DNA of 33,766 nt from an uncultured Porphyromonadaceae bacterium (GCA_947174305.1 CAMWIH010000009.1:1-33766); one strand, 5' to 3'; shown: positions 20,243-29,577, counted from the stretch's first letter. The notes: generated from the sequence alone by a model not told the origin. Made by a program: numbers and translations.

Positions 20243-21301
20243 ATGAAGCAGAAAAGAGTAAAAATTTGCAAGGAAGATGGAAGCGAGGTTGATGCTGTGG
20301 CTCCTGTGATATTGTCAGCGAGCAGGGCCACGGATATTCCGGCATTTTACTCTGAATGGTTTTTCAATCGGCTTGACAGCGGGTATTGCTGTTGGCGCAA
20401 TCCGTTTAATGGAGTCGAGACCTATGTGTCGTTTCAGGATGTGCGATTTGTTGTCTTCTGGTCAAAGAATCCCGCTCCTCTATTGCCTTATCTTAAGCGG
20501 TTGCAAGGGAAGGGGATACGTTGCTATATTCAATATACCCTCAATGACTATGACTCGGAAGGACTTGAGCCCGGAGTTCCGCCATTAGCTCAACGCATAG
20601 AGACTTTCAAGATGCTTGTTTATATATTAGGTAAGGGGAGGGTTGTCTGGAGATTTGACCCCATGATTCTCACTGATAAGATCAACATTGATAATTTGCT
20701 TGAAAAAGTCAAAAGAATAGGAGATCAACTACAAGATTATACAGAGAAATTAGTGTTTAGTTTCGCCGACATATCGTCATATCGAAAAGTTAAGTCTAAT
20801 CTCGAAAAGACTGGAATCAATTATATTGAGTGGACTGAAGCTTTAATGATCGAATTCGCTGAAAAACTGTCAGCAATGAACGAGAAATGTGGTTGGAACT
20901 TCAAACTTTCCACATGCTGTGAGCGAATTGATTTGGCCAAATATGGCATAGAGCCCAATAGATGTGTTGATGACGAACTTATATCGCGCATAGCGTGGAG
21001 TGATAAGGATCTGATGGAATATCTGGGTATTAGGCTTGGGTCAATTGAACGAAATATTTTCGAGGAAGAGATTGTGCCGGAGGGAGGATGGAAAATTTCG
21101 GATAGTCTTTATGCCATCCGCACTCATGGAAACCGTGACTCAGGACAACGCCAATATTGCGGATGCGTATCATCGAAAGATATAGGAGCATACAACACCT
21201 GTCCACACGGCTGTGTGTATTGCTATGCGAATTCGACTCTTGGTTCTGCCCATAAATCCTTCCTCCGACATAATCCCAATGCTGAAGCTATTATGGGTTA
21301 A
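20243..21301 (+). CDS. DUF1848 family protein with C-terminal CxxxCxxC (radical SAM-like) motif
   Basis: VILSASRATDIPAFYSEWFFNRLDSGYCCWRNPFN...VVFWSKNPAPLLPYL...QYCGCVSSKDIGAYNTCPHGCVYCYANST. Confidence 0.85.
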   Translation: MKQKRVKICKEDGSEVDAVAPVILSASRATDIPAFYSEWFFNRLDSGYCCWRNPFNGVETYVSFQDVRFVVFWSKNPAPLLPYLKRLQGKGIRCYIQYTLNDYDSEGLEPGVPPLAQRIETFKMLVYILGKGRVVWRFDPMILTDKINIDNLLEKVKRIGDQLQDYTEKLVFSFADISSYRKVKSNLEKTGINYIEWTEALMIEFAEKLSAMNEKCGWNFKLSTCCERIDLAKYGIEPNRCVDDELISRIAWSDKDLMEYLGIRLGSIERNIFEEEIVPEGGWKISDSLYAIRTHGNRDSGQRQYCGCVSSKDIGAYNTCPHGCVYCYANSTLGSAHKSFLRHNPNAEAIMG

Positions 21302-21372
21302 TACATGATTTCCATAGTGGTCCAAGTAAGCTCTCATTTCATCCACACAATAAGACAGATTAAAGGCTTAAT

Positions 21373-21442
21373 TTAGTTTTTGGTGGCGTTTTATTTTAGT
21401 TCTTTGCGGTGTTTTGTTTTAGTTTTTTGTGATATTTAGTTT
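21373..21442 (+). repeat. Degenerate T-rich direct repeat, 23-bp period, about 3 units
   Basis: TTTAGTT anchors with TAG at 21374, 21397 and 21420 (spacing 23 and 23). Confidence 0.5.
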
Positions 21443-21600
21443 TGAACTTGTACTGCTCCAATAAAAGTAGATGCTATATTGGATGTAATGATATTTGTTT
21501 GGCCAATGTTTGGCCGTAAAAAATAGATTTTTTTAACCAATCGCCTCAGACCGTCTCAAATGGTCTGGCTTGTTTGACCATATTCCAGTTTAAATGTGCG

Positions 21601-22803
21601 TTATTGTACGCTTAATAACCAGCGTGGAATATCTACTATTCTTATCCCTTCGTAATCAGTTTCTTCGTTTCGGGTCCGTGCAAGTAGCAGTTTGGGATAG
21701 GCATCACGTATCTGCAACAACGGTTCCACCTCACGTTTGAAAGTCGTTTCTACTGAAATATCATCACTTACCTGAATGTAGATTTTATCCCCACCTTTCA
21801 TTGCAACGAAATCTATCTCCTTCTGGTAGAGTTTGCCTACATATACCTCATACCCACGTCGTAACAATTCAATGAACACTATGTTTTCAAGCATACGCCC
21901 CCAGTCCATGTTTCGTTTGCCCAGTTCTGCAAAACGTATCCCGGTGTCCGCAAGATAGTATTTGCTCAATGATTGCAGATAGTTTTTCCCTTTTACATCG
22001 TAGCGTTTAGCTTCGTAAAACACAAAAGCGTTGCACAGATAATCTATGTATCTGCCGACAATCTTATGATTGGTTTCCACCCCATCGGCTATAAAACTCC
22101 CGCTTATATTTCGTGAAGAGGATATATTGCCGATATTGTCCATTAGGTAATGGCTCATACGCTTCATCATCATTGGATTGCCAAGCTTATATTTCTCTAC
22201 AAGGTCACGGATAAGTATTGTTTCATAAACGTCTCGGATATATTTATCTCTATCTGCTGTCCTTGAATAAGGATATGCACCTGACAGACCGCCTACCTGG
22301 ATGTAATCAGTGAAAGCTTCTTGCATATTGCTATCTGCTATCTCAAAATATGTGCAGTATTCACTGAAACTGAACGGAAAAACATGTATCTCTATATGGC
22401 GACCTGTAAACAGAGTGGCAAGATCGCTGCTCAAAAGAAAAGCATTGGAGCCAGTAATGTATATGTCATACCTTTCTTCCGAATGCAGGCTGTTTATTGT
22501 AAGCTCAAAACCAGCACACAGCTGCACCTCATCAATCATAAGATAGTTGTTTACTCCATCCTTATATTGCTCTTCTACATACTCATTAAGAGCATGGTAT
22601 TCTTTTAACTTTTCAAAACGGAGCTTAGTAAGATCAATTTCAATAATATTTGCCGTCGAATCAACGCTACGGATATAACGGGCAAAGGCACTCAGAAGCT
22701 TTGATTTTCCAGAGCGTCTGATACCGGTCACTATCTTTATGTCGGGAGTATTCATTACTCCTGATAACTGATTGAGATAGTGTGGTCTGCTTATTAGTTT
22801 CAT
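21601..22803 (-). CDS. AAA ATPase / DUF4143 family protein
   Basis: IVTGIRRSGKSKLLSAF (Walker A), YLMIDEVQL (Walker B), YDIYITGSNAFLLSSDLATLFTGRHIEIHVFPFSFSEY, C-terminal FIELLRRGYEVYVGKLYQKEIDFVA. Confidence 0.9.
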   Translation of the reverse strand: MKLISRPHYLNQLSGVMNTPDIKIVTGIRRSGKSKLLSAFARYIRSVDSTANIIEIDLTKLRFEKLKEYHALNEYVEEQYKDGVNNYLMIDEVQLCAGFELTINSLHSEERYDIYITGSNAFLLSSDLATLFTGRHIEIHVFPFSFSEYCTYFEIADSNMQEAFTDYIQVGGLSGAYPYSRTADRDKYIRDVYETILIRDLVEKYKLGNPMMMKRMSHYLMDNIGNISSSRNISGSFIADGVETNHKIVGRYIDYLCNAFVFYEAKRYDVKGKNYLQSLSKYYLADTGIRFAELGKRNMDWGRMLENIVFIELLRRGYEVYVGKLYQKEIDFVAMKGGDKIYIQVSDDISVETTFKREVEPLLQIRDAYPKLLLARTRNEETDYEGIRIVDIPRWLLSVQ

Positions 22804-23053
22804 ATCGAGTGGTGTCCCAAACTTAAAAATATTTCATTTTTGGGATGTGAGACAAAGATAAGTATTAATTCCAAATTATACAAAAGATTCTGTAGGAATT
22901 GCACGGAAAATATGATTTCAAAATTATTGCTGTCGTACATTTGTATGACAGCAATAATTTATTAAACGCACAAGATGGGTTGGAAGTGAAGAAATTTTAA
23001 AGAATTGTGTTAATTTTGCAGTTGTCAGTTGCCTTTACACTTTTTTAATTTAT

Positions 23054-23953
23054 ATGAATCAGAGTAAACTTATTGGCCATCTGGCCATGTTGGGAGCCAA
23101 TGTGATGTGGGGATTGATGTCGCCGGTGGCCAAGATGGTGTTTGCCGGAGGGATTGTGGCGCCGGTGGTGATGGTGGATTTCAGAGTGGGCACTGCCGCC
23201 CTGTTGTTCTGGCTCGCTTCCCTCTTCACAGCGCGAGCGCATGTGCCACCCAAAGATATACTGCGGCTATTTGGTGCCGGAATGTTGGGAATACTTCTGA
23301 ATCAGGGGTGCTTTATATTTGGCGTAAGCCTTACTTCTCCCGGCGAAGCCTCTCTCGTAACAACCACCATGCCGATGTGGGTGATGCTCCTCGCATGGGT
23401 GTTTCTTCGCGAGCCTGTCACTGTAAAGAAATGGGGAGGAATCCTGTTGGGAGCTTGCGGAGCTGTGATCCTTATTTTGGGAAGCGGGAATGTTGGAGGC
23501 GGAGACAAGCCGGCCTTGGGAGATTTTATAGTGCTCTGCGCACAATTAAGCTATGCATTGTATCTTACACTATATCGTAATTTCATACGCAAATACAGCC
23601 TTGTCACGCTTATGAAATGGATGTTCCTCTCGGCTGCTGTGGTAGCGTTACCAGGAAGTATTAATTCGATTATCTCCACCGATTGGCATTCTATTGCGCC
23701 TATGGAATGGGGAGGAATCGGGTATGTGGCGGTCTGCGGAACGTTTCTGGCTTACGTCTGCATAATGATAGGGCAGAAGCGACTTCGGCCAACATTAGTT
23801 GGAATGTATAATTACGTTCAGCCGATAGTGGCGACCATTACAGGTATCAGCCTTGGGCTTGACGTATTCACCCCGTTAAAAGGTCTTGCCATCATATTGA
23901 TATTCTCCGGTGTTTGGCTTGTGACCGTGAGCAAAGGAAGGGAGAATGGCTGA
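23054..23953 (+). CDS. EamA/DMT family transporter
   Basis: MLGANVMWGLMSPVAKMV...about 10 hydrophobic helices, duplicated EamA-like halves. Confidence 0.9.
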   Translation: MNQSKLIGHLAMLGANVMWGLMSPVAKMVFAGGIVAPVVMVDFRVGTAALLFWLASLFTARAHVPPKDILRLFGAGMLGILLNQGCFIFGVSLTSPGEASLVTTTMPMWVMLLAWVFLREPVTVKKWGGILLGACGAVILILGSGNVGGGDKPALGDFIVLCAQLSYALYLTLYRNFIRKYSLVTLMKWMFLSAAVVALPGSINSIISTDWHSIAPMEWGGIGYVAVCGTFLAYVCIMIGQKRLRPTLVGMYNYVQPIVATITGISLGLDVFTPLKGLAIILIFSGVWLVTVSKGRENG

Positions 23954-24055
23954 TATCATTATGTGGAGGATACGCTTTCGCTAAAGTTAAGTTAGATGAA
24001 CACAGGAGAGGGTGAATTAAAAATTATGATCTTCTCTCCATCCGGATAAAAGTAT

Positions 24056-24098
24056 GACGGTGTGTCAAATTTTTGCATTTTGACACACCGTCACTTCT
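24056..24098 (+). terminator. Intrinsic terminator with GGTGTGTCAAA stem
   Basis: GACGGTGTGTCAAA / TTTGACACACCGTC 14-bp stem with flanking T-rich sequence. Confidence 0.7.
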
Positions 24099-24286
24099 TT
24101 TATGGATTGATTAACTTCTTTATCAAAGCTGTGGCCTTATACCGTAATTCTGCCTTTCGAGATGTTGGTAGTTTAAAATACCAGATTATACCACCTATTA
24201 TGGTGAAAAGAAGAGCATAATCAAGCAAGCCGAATATTAAACGACAGGTCCATTTTATGATAAGGTATGTGCAGACAAAATATAGT

Positions 24287-24889
24287 TTAGTCGATTGTAT
24301 CTTCTGAGGCTATAACTGATACTGGATTCTTTGATATTGACGATTTTGTTTGTATCAATATTTCTGTTATACCGGCAGCCATACTCAAAAGTCCAAGATA
24401 TATGTGAAAGCCCTTATCGCTGGTAAAGTCAGAAGAGGACCAGTTCTTTAGTGCATCAAAACTACTACCTACAATATTTTGATCTTGAATGGGGAACAGG
24501 AGAGCCACAAATATCACTCCACAAACAGGCACAAGCATAAACCACTTATTGACAGTCCAAGTCTCACCATAAAGCCTATATGCCATAAATAGCATTACAA
24601 CTGCCAGAATTATCTTTTCCAATCCAAGCATAATGCCCACTGTCCCTATAATATTAGCACCACCAAACATAAAGAACGCTATAGCATAACCAGCCACCAT
24701 CCATGTTGCTTTCTGCCCTCTTATGAAAGGAGGGAGCATTCCGAATATAATCATCAATGCTATGATGACATTTTGTTTCCAAGCAGCTCCTTCAAGGATG
24801 GCGCTCCCGAAGAGATTTACACCAGAAAGTGTGATTACTCCCATAGCGATTAAATAAATGGGGAAAAGAAGATTGTTATAAGATTTCAT
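24287..24889 (-). CDS. Hypothetical polytopic membrane protein
   Basis: 200 aa with several hydrophobic segments (FPIYLIAMGVITLSGVNLFG, WKQNVIIALMIIFGMLPPFI, ILAVVMLFMAYRL, FMLVPVCGVIFVALLF). Confidence 0.6.
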   Translation of the reverse strand: MKSYNNLLFPIYLIAMGVITLSGVNLFGSAILEGAAWKQNVIIALMIIFGMLPPFIRGQKATWMVAGYAIAFFMFGGANIIGTVGIMLGLEKIILAVVMLFMAYRLYGETWTVNKWFMLVPVCGVIFVALLFPIQDQNIVGSSFDALKNWSSSDFTSDKGFHIYLGLLSMAAGITEILIQTKSSISKNPVSVIASEDTID

Positions 24890-24898
24890 TTTACCAGC

Positions 24899-25099
24899 TT
24901 ATTTGATGTTTACACTCATTGAGAATCCTTTACTGACGTTTGCACCGGGAAAATTCGCTTGAATCCATTGTTCCTGCTTGGCTTTATTACCCATCAATTG
25001 AGAATAGTATCCGGTTTCTGAGGAGGAGCATTCGAGTGTGCGGGTGAATGGTTTCGGACCATTCATCTGGTAAACTCCCTTGATTGTTACTTTCGCCAT
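24899..25099 (-). CDS. Small conserved-looking soluble protein
   Basis: 66 aa MAKVTIKGVYQMNGPKPFTRTLECSSSETGYYSQLMGNKAKQEQWIQANFPGANVSKGFSMSVNIK. An internal ATG is the likelier start than 25165. Confidence 0.6.
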   Translation of the reverse strand: MAKVTIKGVYQMNGPKPFTRTLECSSSETGYYSQLMGNKAKQEQWIQANFPGANVSKGFSMSVNIK

Positions 25100-25161
25100 G
25101 TTGTAGTAGGTTATTAAGTTATTTTTAAATGACTTCGATAGTATGAGTAGTAAGGTATAGG

Positions 25162-25521
25162 TCAATCGCGTTCCGTCTTTTCTCGGAATGACTTCAGTGC
25201 GAGTATTGTCAAGAGAATAGCTTCGGTGAGTTTGTGGAGTTTGTTGTCCATTACCTCATCCAAGGCTTGTTTGAGCTTGTCAAAAGAATTCAGGCCACCC
25301 CTCAATTCTCCAGACCTGGTCATTTGCACGAAGTCATCGAAGTCAAGATCACATTCAATGTCTTTTATTTGCCGTTGAACGTCATCACAAGCCTTACTAA
25401 GATTGTATTCAACATCATCGAGTATTTCATCGATAGCCATAAGACGTTCTGTTGTTTTCTTGATTGATCTCATGTTTGTATTCCTGAGTGTGTAATCTAT
25501 TGATTCATTTAGATATCCCAT
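25162..25521 (-). CDS. Hypothetical helical protein
   Basis: 119-aa ORF in the same orientation as its neighbours; charged, helix-rich. Confidence 0.5.
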   Translation of the reverse strand: MGYLNESIDYTLRNTNMRSIKKTTERLMAIDEILDDVEYNLSKACDDVQRQIKDIECDLDFDDFVQMTRSGELRGGLNSFDKLKQALDEVMDNKLHKLTEAILLTILALKSFREKTERD

Positions 25522-25619
25522 TCACCGCCTTCAGACAGTAATGCCGATACTTTGTTGATGTCTGCAAGGTCTTTGAATGGGCTTGATGCCGCAAGTCCAT
25601 TCAAAGATTTAATCTCCTA

Positions 25620-26447
25620 TTAGAAAAGTCCGAATCTTTTCTTCTTTTTGGGCAGGAATGAATTATGGATGTACATGTTCAGATGTTCCTTTTTCTTCTC
25701 ATCTTCTCCCACCATTACAAGACCTCGCTTAGACAATACTAAATGCAGGTTATCCCATGAACTTTCATCGCGTTGGTGCGACTGATTACAAACATATTCA
25801 AGCAATTCCATAAATTCTTGGAAATCGCTTGGCGTGGTGACAGATGACACCACTCGTGAAATCTGAATCTCACGTTGCTCCTCCAGTTCCATGACTTTAT
25901 CATCATCAGATTTCATAAAAATCTTCTTTCCTATGCCAACAGCAAGACCTGATACTCCTCCAGTGAGTGTATCCAGTACCGAAGCAAAAGCTGAGTCATC
26001 TCCAGCATATATAGCCTCTATCGCAGCGTCAAATTTCTTATCAATTTCAGACACTTCTAAAGCTAACTTTTTAGCTGGAGACAATGTATCCTTAGGATTA
26101 GCGACATTTGCTTGTCCTATAGACTTCTTTGAAAGCTTAAGTTGCTTTTTGACTACGAATATTACCTCATCGGGATCAAATCCTTCTTTTTCGGCTACCT
26201 TTATAAGCATATCCTTTTCTTCCTCGTTCAGTTCTCCATCGGTCAAGACAAGCTCAATTAGCCTGTCTATCTTTTTAGAAAACGTTATTTCAGGAGCTGC
26301 CGATGTCACAACATCAGCGTTGCTTTCATCACTTTCATTTTTCTTTCCCTTTACAGTCCGAATAAGTCCGGATGCAGTAGATGCCAGATCTTTTGTAGAT
26401 GATATAGCATTAGCTATATCACCGATAGATTTGAAATTAAATGCCAT
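25620..26447 (-). CDS. TerB-like domain-containing hypothetical protein
   Basis: KIDRLIELVLTDGELNEEEKDMLIKVAEKEGFDPDEVIFVVKKQLK resembles the TerB acidic helical repeat. Confidence 0.55.
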   Translation of the reverse strand: MAFNFKSIGDIANAISSTKDLASTASGLIRTVKGKKNESDESNADVVTSAAPEITFSKKIDRLIELVLTDGELNEEEKDMLIKVAEKEGFDPDEVIFVVKKQLKLSKKSIGQANVANPKDTLSPAKKLALEVSEIDKKFDAAIEAIYAGDDSAFASVLDTLTGGVSGLAVGIGKKIFMKSDDDKVMELEEQREIQISRVVSSVTTPSDFQEFMELLEYVCNQSHQRDESSWDNLHLVLSKRGLVMVGEDEKKKEHLNMYIHNSFLPKKKKRFGLF

Positions 26448-27561
26448 AATTAATTATTTTTGAATTTAACTTTTCCGTCAGCTTATCAATCCATTTTATT
26501 ACGGATGCGCGGGCGCGGTCGTTTGTCGGGAGTTGAGCGAGAAGAGTTCCTTCTGTCACACCATAGTTATTGATGGGGAGTTCACGCCACCACGTGCCAT
26601 ATCGTCTTGACCCTTTGAAGTTATCTTTGAGAGTCTGCGAGAAATCACTGTCATCTCCTTTAGTTGCTTCCACGACATATTTACCTTTCTTACGATATAC
26701 CGCGATTCTCACAGGTGAATTTTTAGATGATAGAGTAAAGGAATCATTGCCATTTTCTAAAGACCAACCCTTTGAGGCAAGTTCTTTGATTTTAGCATCC
26801 CATGATTGTATCTTTGAATTGTTGACTGCCTCCTCATCCTCTTTCTGCTCCTCTTCATTCTCTTTCTCCTTCTGCTCCTCAGTCGGTTCTACCTGGCTTC
26901 CGGCTATAGCCTCAATAAAAGTGTCAAGTTTAAGAATATTATCATCAGTAGCGCATGAGGGATAAAGTTCATTACGGAAAATGCCACTTATTCGGTTAAG
27001 TGCTTCTATCAACTTTGTAATTTCAGTCTTGTCACCATTACCGGTTGTTTTGATCACCTCAATGACATTATCAATAAATGACTGCACAACTCCCGGATCC
27101 GCATGCATTTGAATGGCCATTGTATGAAAAATCAAAGCCTTCTTATTTTCTTCAGAATTTTCTATCACATAGTCCGAGAGTGCAGAAAGGAAGTTATTAT
27201 ATGTGGATAGTTTCTCTATAAAAATAGTTGAGTCTCGATGCTCTTTCCTTTCAATAGCATGTTGTGATTCTACAAGTTGCTGTTGAAGATCCTGCTGTAG
27301 CTTTGTCTGCTTTTCTGCCAATTCAGCTTGGAGTTTGATCTGCTTCTCATCTAAGTCAGCCTGTTGTTCTGATTGTCCTTTCAATAGTATGAAAGATGCA
27401 AATACAGTCATAATCACTCCCAAAACAGCTCCGATAATTGTAACCGGGAGGTCTTGACTGTCAACCAGAGCAACGGTCACCATCACAATAGATAGAATTG
27501 CTATACAGAATACTATCCACCATGTCTTTGAAAACAATGGCTTAGAGGATTCGTGTGCCAT
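26437..27561 (-). CDS. Membrane protein with two N-terminal TM helices and coiled coil
   Basis: TMs WWIVFCIAILSIVMVTVALV and VTIIGAVLGVIMTVFASFILL, then EKQIKLQAELAEKQTKLQQDLQQQL coiled coil; overlaps the downstream ORF by 11 nt. Confidence 0.65.
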   Translation of the reverse strand: MAHESSKPLFSKTWWIVFCIAILSIVMVTVALVDSQDLPVTIIGAVLGVIMTVFASFILLKGQSEQQADLDEKQIKLQAELAEKQTKLQQDLQQQLVESQHAIERKEHRDSTIFIEKLSTYNNFLSALSDYVIENSEENKKALIFHTMAIQMHADPGVVQSFIDNVIEVIKTTGNGDKTEITKLIEALNRISGIFRNELYPSCATDDNILKLDTFIEAIAGSQVEPTEEQKEKENEEEQKEDEEAVNNSKIQSWDAKIKELASKGWSLENGNDSFTLSSKNSPVRIAVYRKKGKYVVEATKGDDSDFSQTLKDNFKGSRRYGTWWRELPINNYGVTEGTLLAQLPTNDRARASVIKWIDKLTEKLNSKIINYGI

Positions 27562-27604
27562 AAATAATTCATAGCCTCCGGACTCTCCTCGTTGGTGTTA
27601 AGTT

Positions 27605-27935
27605 ATTAAAAATAAAGAGAAAGCGTGAGAGCCGTACTTGTTGCTCGTTCCACAATTGGAGGCCTTCGCATTGCCCGGTTAGTTGAACGAGCAACTGCAG
27701 AAGCCTCACGCAGATATATGTATCTGCGCTTTCAATTTACGCTCGCGCGCAAACAGAAAGCGGAATATACATATCCACAAGGCATCTACTGTTGCTGCAA
27801 TCCTGACTAACCAAAGAAAGTTGCGAAGTTTCCAATTGTCAAGAAAGAGCGTCGAGTAAACGCATTTCTAAAATCTATATGTAAGTCTCTCCTTAACAGG
27901 CACCGATAACCGAGGCTTCTGCATGGAGATTACCG
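27605..27935 (-). ncRNA. Candidate structured RNA or long structured 5' leader of the minus-strand operon
   Basis: Minus-strand -7 TAACTTTG at 27947-27940; several perfect inverted repeats; terminal two-tier hairpin GCGTGAG...GTTGCTCGTTC...GAACGAGCAAC...CTCACGC followed by TTTCTCTTTATTTTT. Confidence 0.4.
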
Positions 27936-28020
27936 AGTGCAAAGTTAATAATTATTTCCGTATATGAAAATATCGAGACATATATTCTGATGCAAAGATA
28001 ATATTATTAAGCAGAATGCG

Positions 28021-28077
28021 TTTGGTCCCTTTTAATCCACTTTTTAATAGCATAATTAATTTGGCCCCTTTTGATCC
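28021..28077 (+). repeat. Direct repeat TTTGG(T/C)CCCTTTT(A/G)ATCC, two copies 39 bp apart
   Basis: Copies start at 28021 and 28060; 18 bp with 2 differences; upstream of the kinase promoter. Confidence 0.6.
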
Positions 28078-28136
28078 TTTAGGGAGGCGGGCTATTGTTT
28101 AGAAGGAATGTTGATTTATTTTTGAGAAGGGCAGTA

Positions 28137-28167
28137 TTGGTTAATATTACGTTTTTTTATATTTTTG
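28137..28167 (+). promoter_or_regulatory. Bacteroidota-type promoter (TTG-N20-TATTTTTG) for the kinase gene
   Basis: TTG 28137-28139 and TATTTTTG 28160-28167. Confidence 0.6.
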
Positions 28168-28193
28168 CTTGAAAATAGATATGCATTGTAGCA

Positions 28194-29561
28194 ATGAGTG
28201 ATGAGGTACCTGTATCGTTGATTATTGAAGATGGACAGTCCGATGCGTTCGGGACAGAAGAGCTGTGCCGACATTCAAAGAGGGTGTTATGGCTCGCTGT
28301 CAGGGACGGTCGTCGGGTAGTGTATAAAGGCCTTACGGAGGATTTGCGTCATCATCCGGAGGAAATTGCTTCATTGCGCAAGGAGTATTCTCTCGGCTTT
28401 CGTTTGGATTGTGAGGGGGTTGTCCGGTTTTATTCTTTTGAGTTGCATCCGCATTTTGGCCCGATTATCGTAATGGAGTATGTAGATGGATATACGCTCC
28501 AGGAATATTTAGATAAGATCCGTGATGATGGCATTGATTTGCCAACGCTTGACGAGCGCCTGAGGATTTCAATGGATATCGTGGAGAGTCTTGAGATGAT
28601 TCATGGTGCCGGGATTTTGCATCGTGATCTAAAACCGGATAATATACTTATCCGAAAGAGAGATCAGCGCGTCAAGATAATTGATTTCGGACATGCCGAT
28701 GCCGAAGATTTTATGATATATAAAAACTCTGTCGGAACACCACAATATGGCTCCCCTGAACAGCAGGAGCCTTCAATAGGAAGTAAGGCAGGAGATATTT
28801 ATTCATTCGGAAAGATTCTGGAGAAATTGCTTCCTGAGCCGCGGTATAGGAAGATTATAGATGCTTGCATTTCAGAAGAGGAATCCAAACGTCCGGATAT
28901 AGAATGGATAAGTGAACACCTTTCAGGCTCCGGGCGTGGAAGCACGCGGAGGATATGGATTATGGGAGCGGGGTTGGCGTTATTATTGCTTGTAGTGAGC
29001 CTAAAGTTTTATTTCTCAAATGATAATCGCGATGGCGTAAATGCCAGGGTGGTCGAAGAGGTAAAAACAGATAGCATCTTTGAGGTTAAGACAATGGGAA
29101 GAGAGCCGGAAGATGTGGAGACACCGGATGTAGGGAAAAATGTGACTCTCCATAAGTCGGAGACGGAATCAGTGGCAAAAGGGGAGTATGTAAAGGCTCC
29201 GTTACCTTCTAAGGCGGCTGAAACTATAGATGATACAACAAATCAGACTCTTCAGGATAATGTAACTGCAATCTTAAATAAATATATCCGTAAAGCTGAC
29301 AATATTAATAAACGTTATGGCAAGCTTTCCTATACCGATAATGTTGAAGAGAATAGGAAACTGCGCATTAAACGCGGTAACGAGCATTATGCATTATCGG
29401 ATAGTATGGAGAAGGAGCTATCAGGTTTGGGTATAGATAAATCAACGCACCAGGAGGCCTATCATCAGTTGTGGACTCACATAGTGTTTGAGACCAATCG
29501 GATAGACGGGGCGGATGAGATTGTGAGGAAGATTATGCAGCAACTCGAGACTCAGCAATAA
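28194..29561 (+). CDS. Membrane-anchored serine/threonine protein kinase
   Basis: Kinase motifs VVYKGL, ILHRDLKPDNILIR, VKIIDFGHAD, GTPQYGSPEQ, AGDIYSFGKIL; TM IMGAGLALLLLVVSLKFYF; C-terminal extracytoplasmic region. Confidence 0.92.
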   Translation: MSDEVPVSLIIEDGQSDAFGTEELCRHSKRVLWLAVRDGRRVVYKGLTEDLRHHPEEIASLRKEYSLGFRLDCEGVVRFYSFELHPHFGPIIVMEYVDGYTLQEYLDKIRDDGIDLPTLDERLRISMDIVESLEMIHGAGILHRDLKPDNILIRKRDQRVKIIDFGHADAEDFMIYKNSVGTPQYGSPEQQEPSIGSKAGDIYSFGKILEKLLPEPRYRKIIDACISEEESKRPDIEWISEHLSGSGRGSTRRIWIMGAGLALLLLVVSLKFYFSNDNRDGVNARVVEEVKTDSIFEVKTMGREPEDVETPDVGKNVTLHKSETESVAKGEYVKAPLPSKAAETIDDTTNQTLQDNVTAILNKYIRKADNINKRYGKLSYTDNVEENRKLRIKRGNEHYALSDSMEKELSGLGIDKSTHQEAYHQLWTHIVFETNRIDGADEIVRKIMQQLETQQ

Positions 29562-29577
29562 AGTCTGAGCCGGAGGA

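Noticed and set aside
27562-27590. GAGGAGAGTCCGG on the minus strand resembling the conserved GAGGAAAGTCCGG of RNase P RNA
   Set aside because: Only a short near-match; it lies at the very end of the leader beside the downstream start codon, and the rest of an RNase P RNA core is not visible.
27625-27810. 61-aa ORF (MRAVLVARSTIGGLRIARLVER...)
   Set aside because: Entirely inside the nested inverted repeats of the structured intergenic region; no motif; better explained as noncoding.
27600-27935. Retron msr/msd, considered because of the 12-bp inverted repeat flanking about 200 nt
   Set aside because: No reverse transcriptase is encoded nearby; the adjacent genes are a TM/coiled-coil protein and a kinase.
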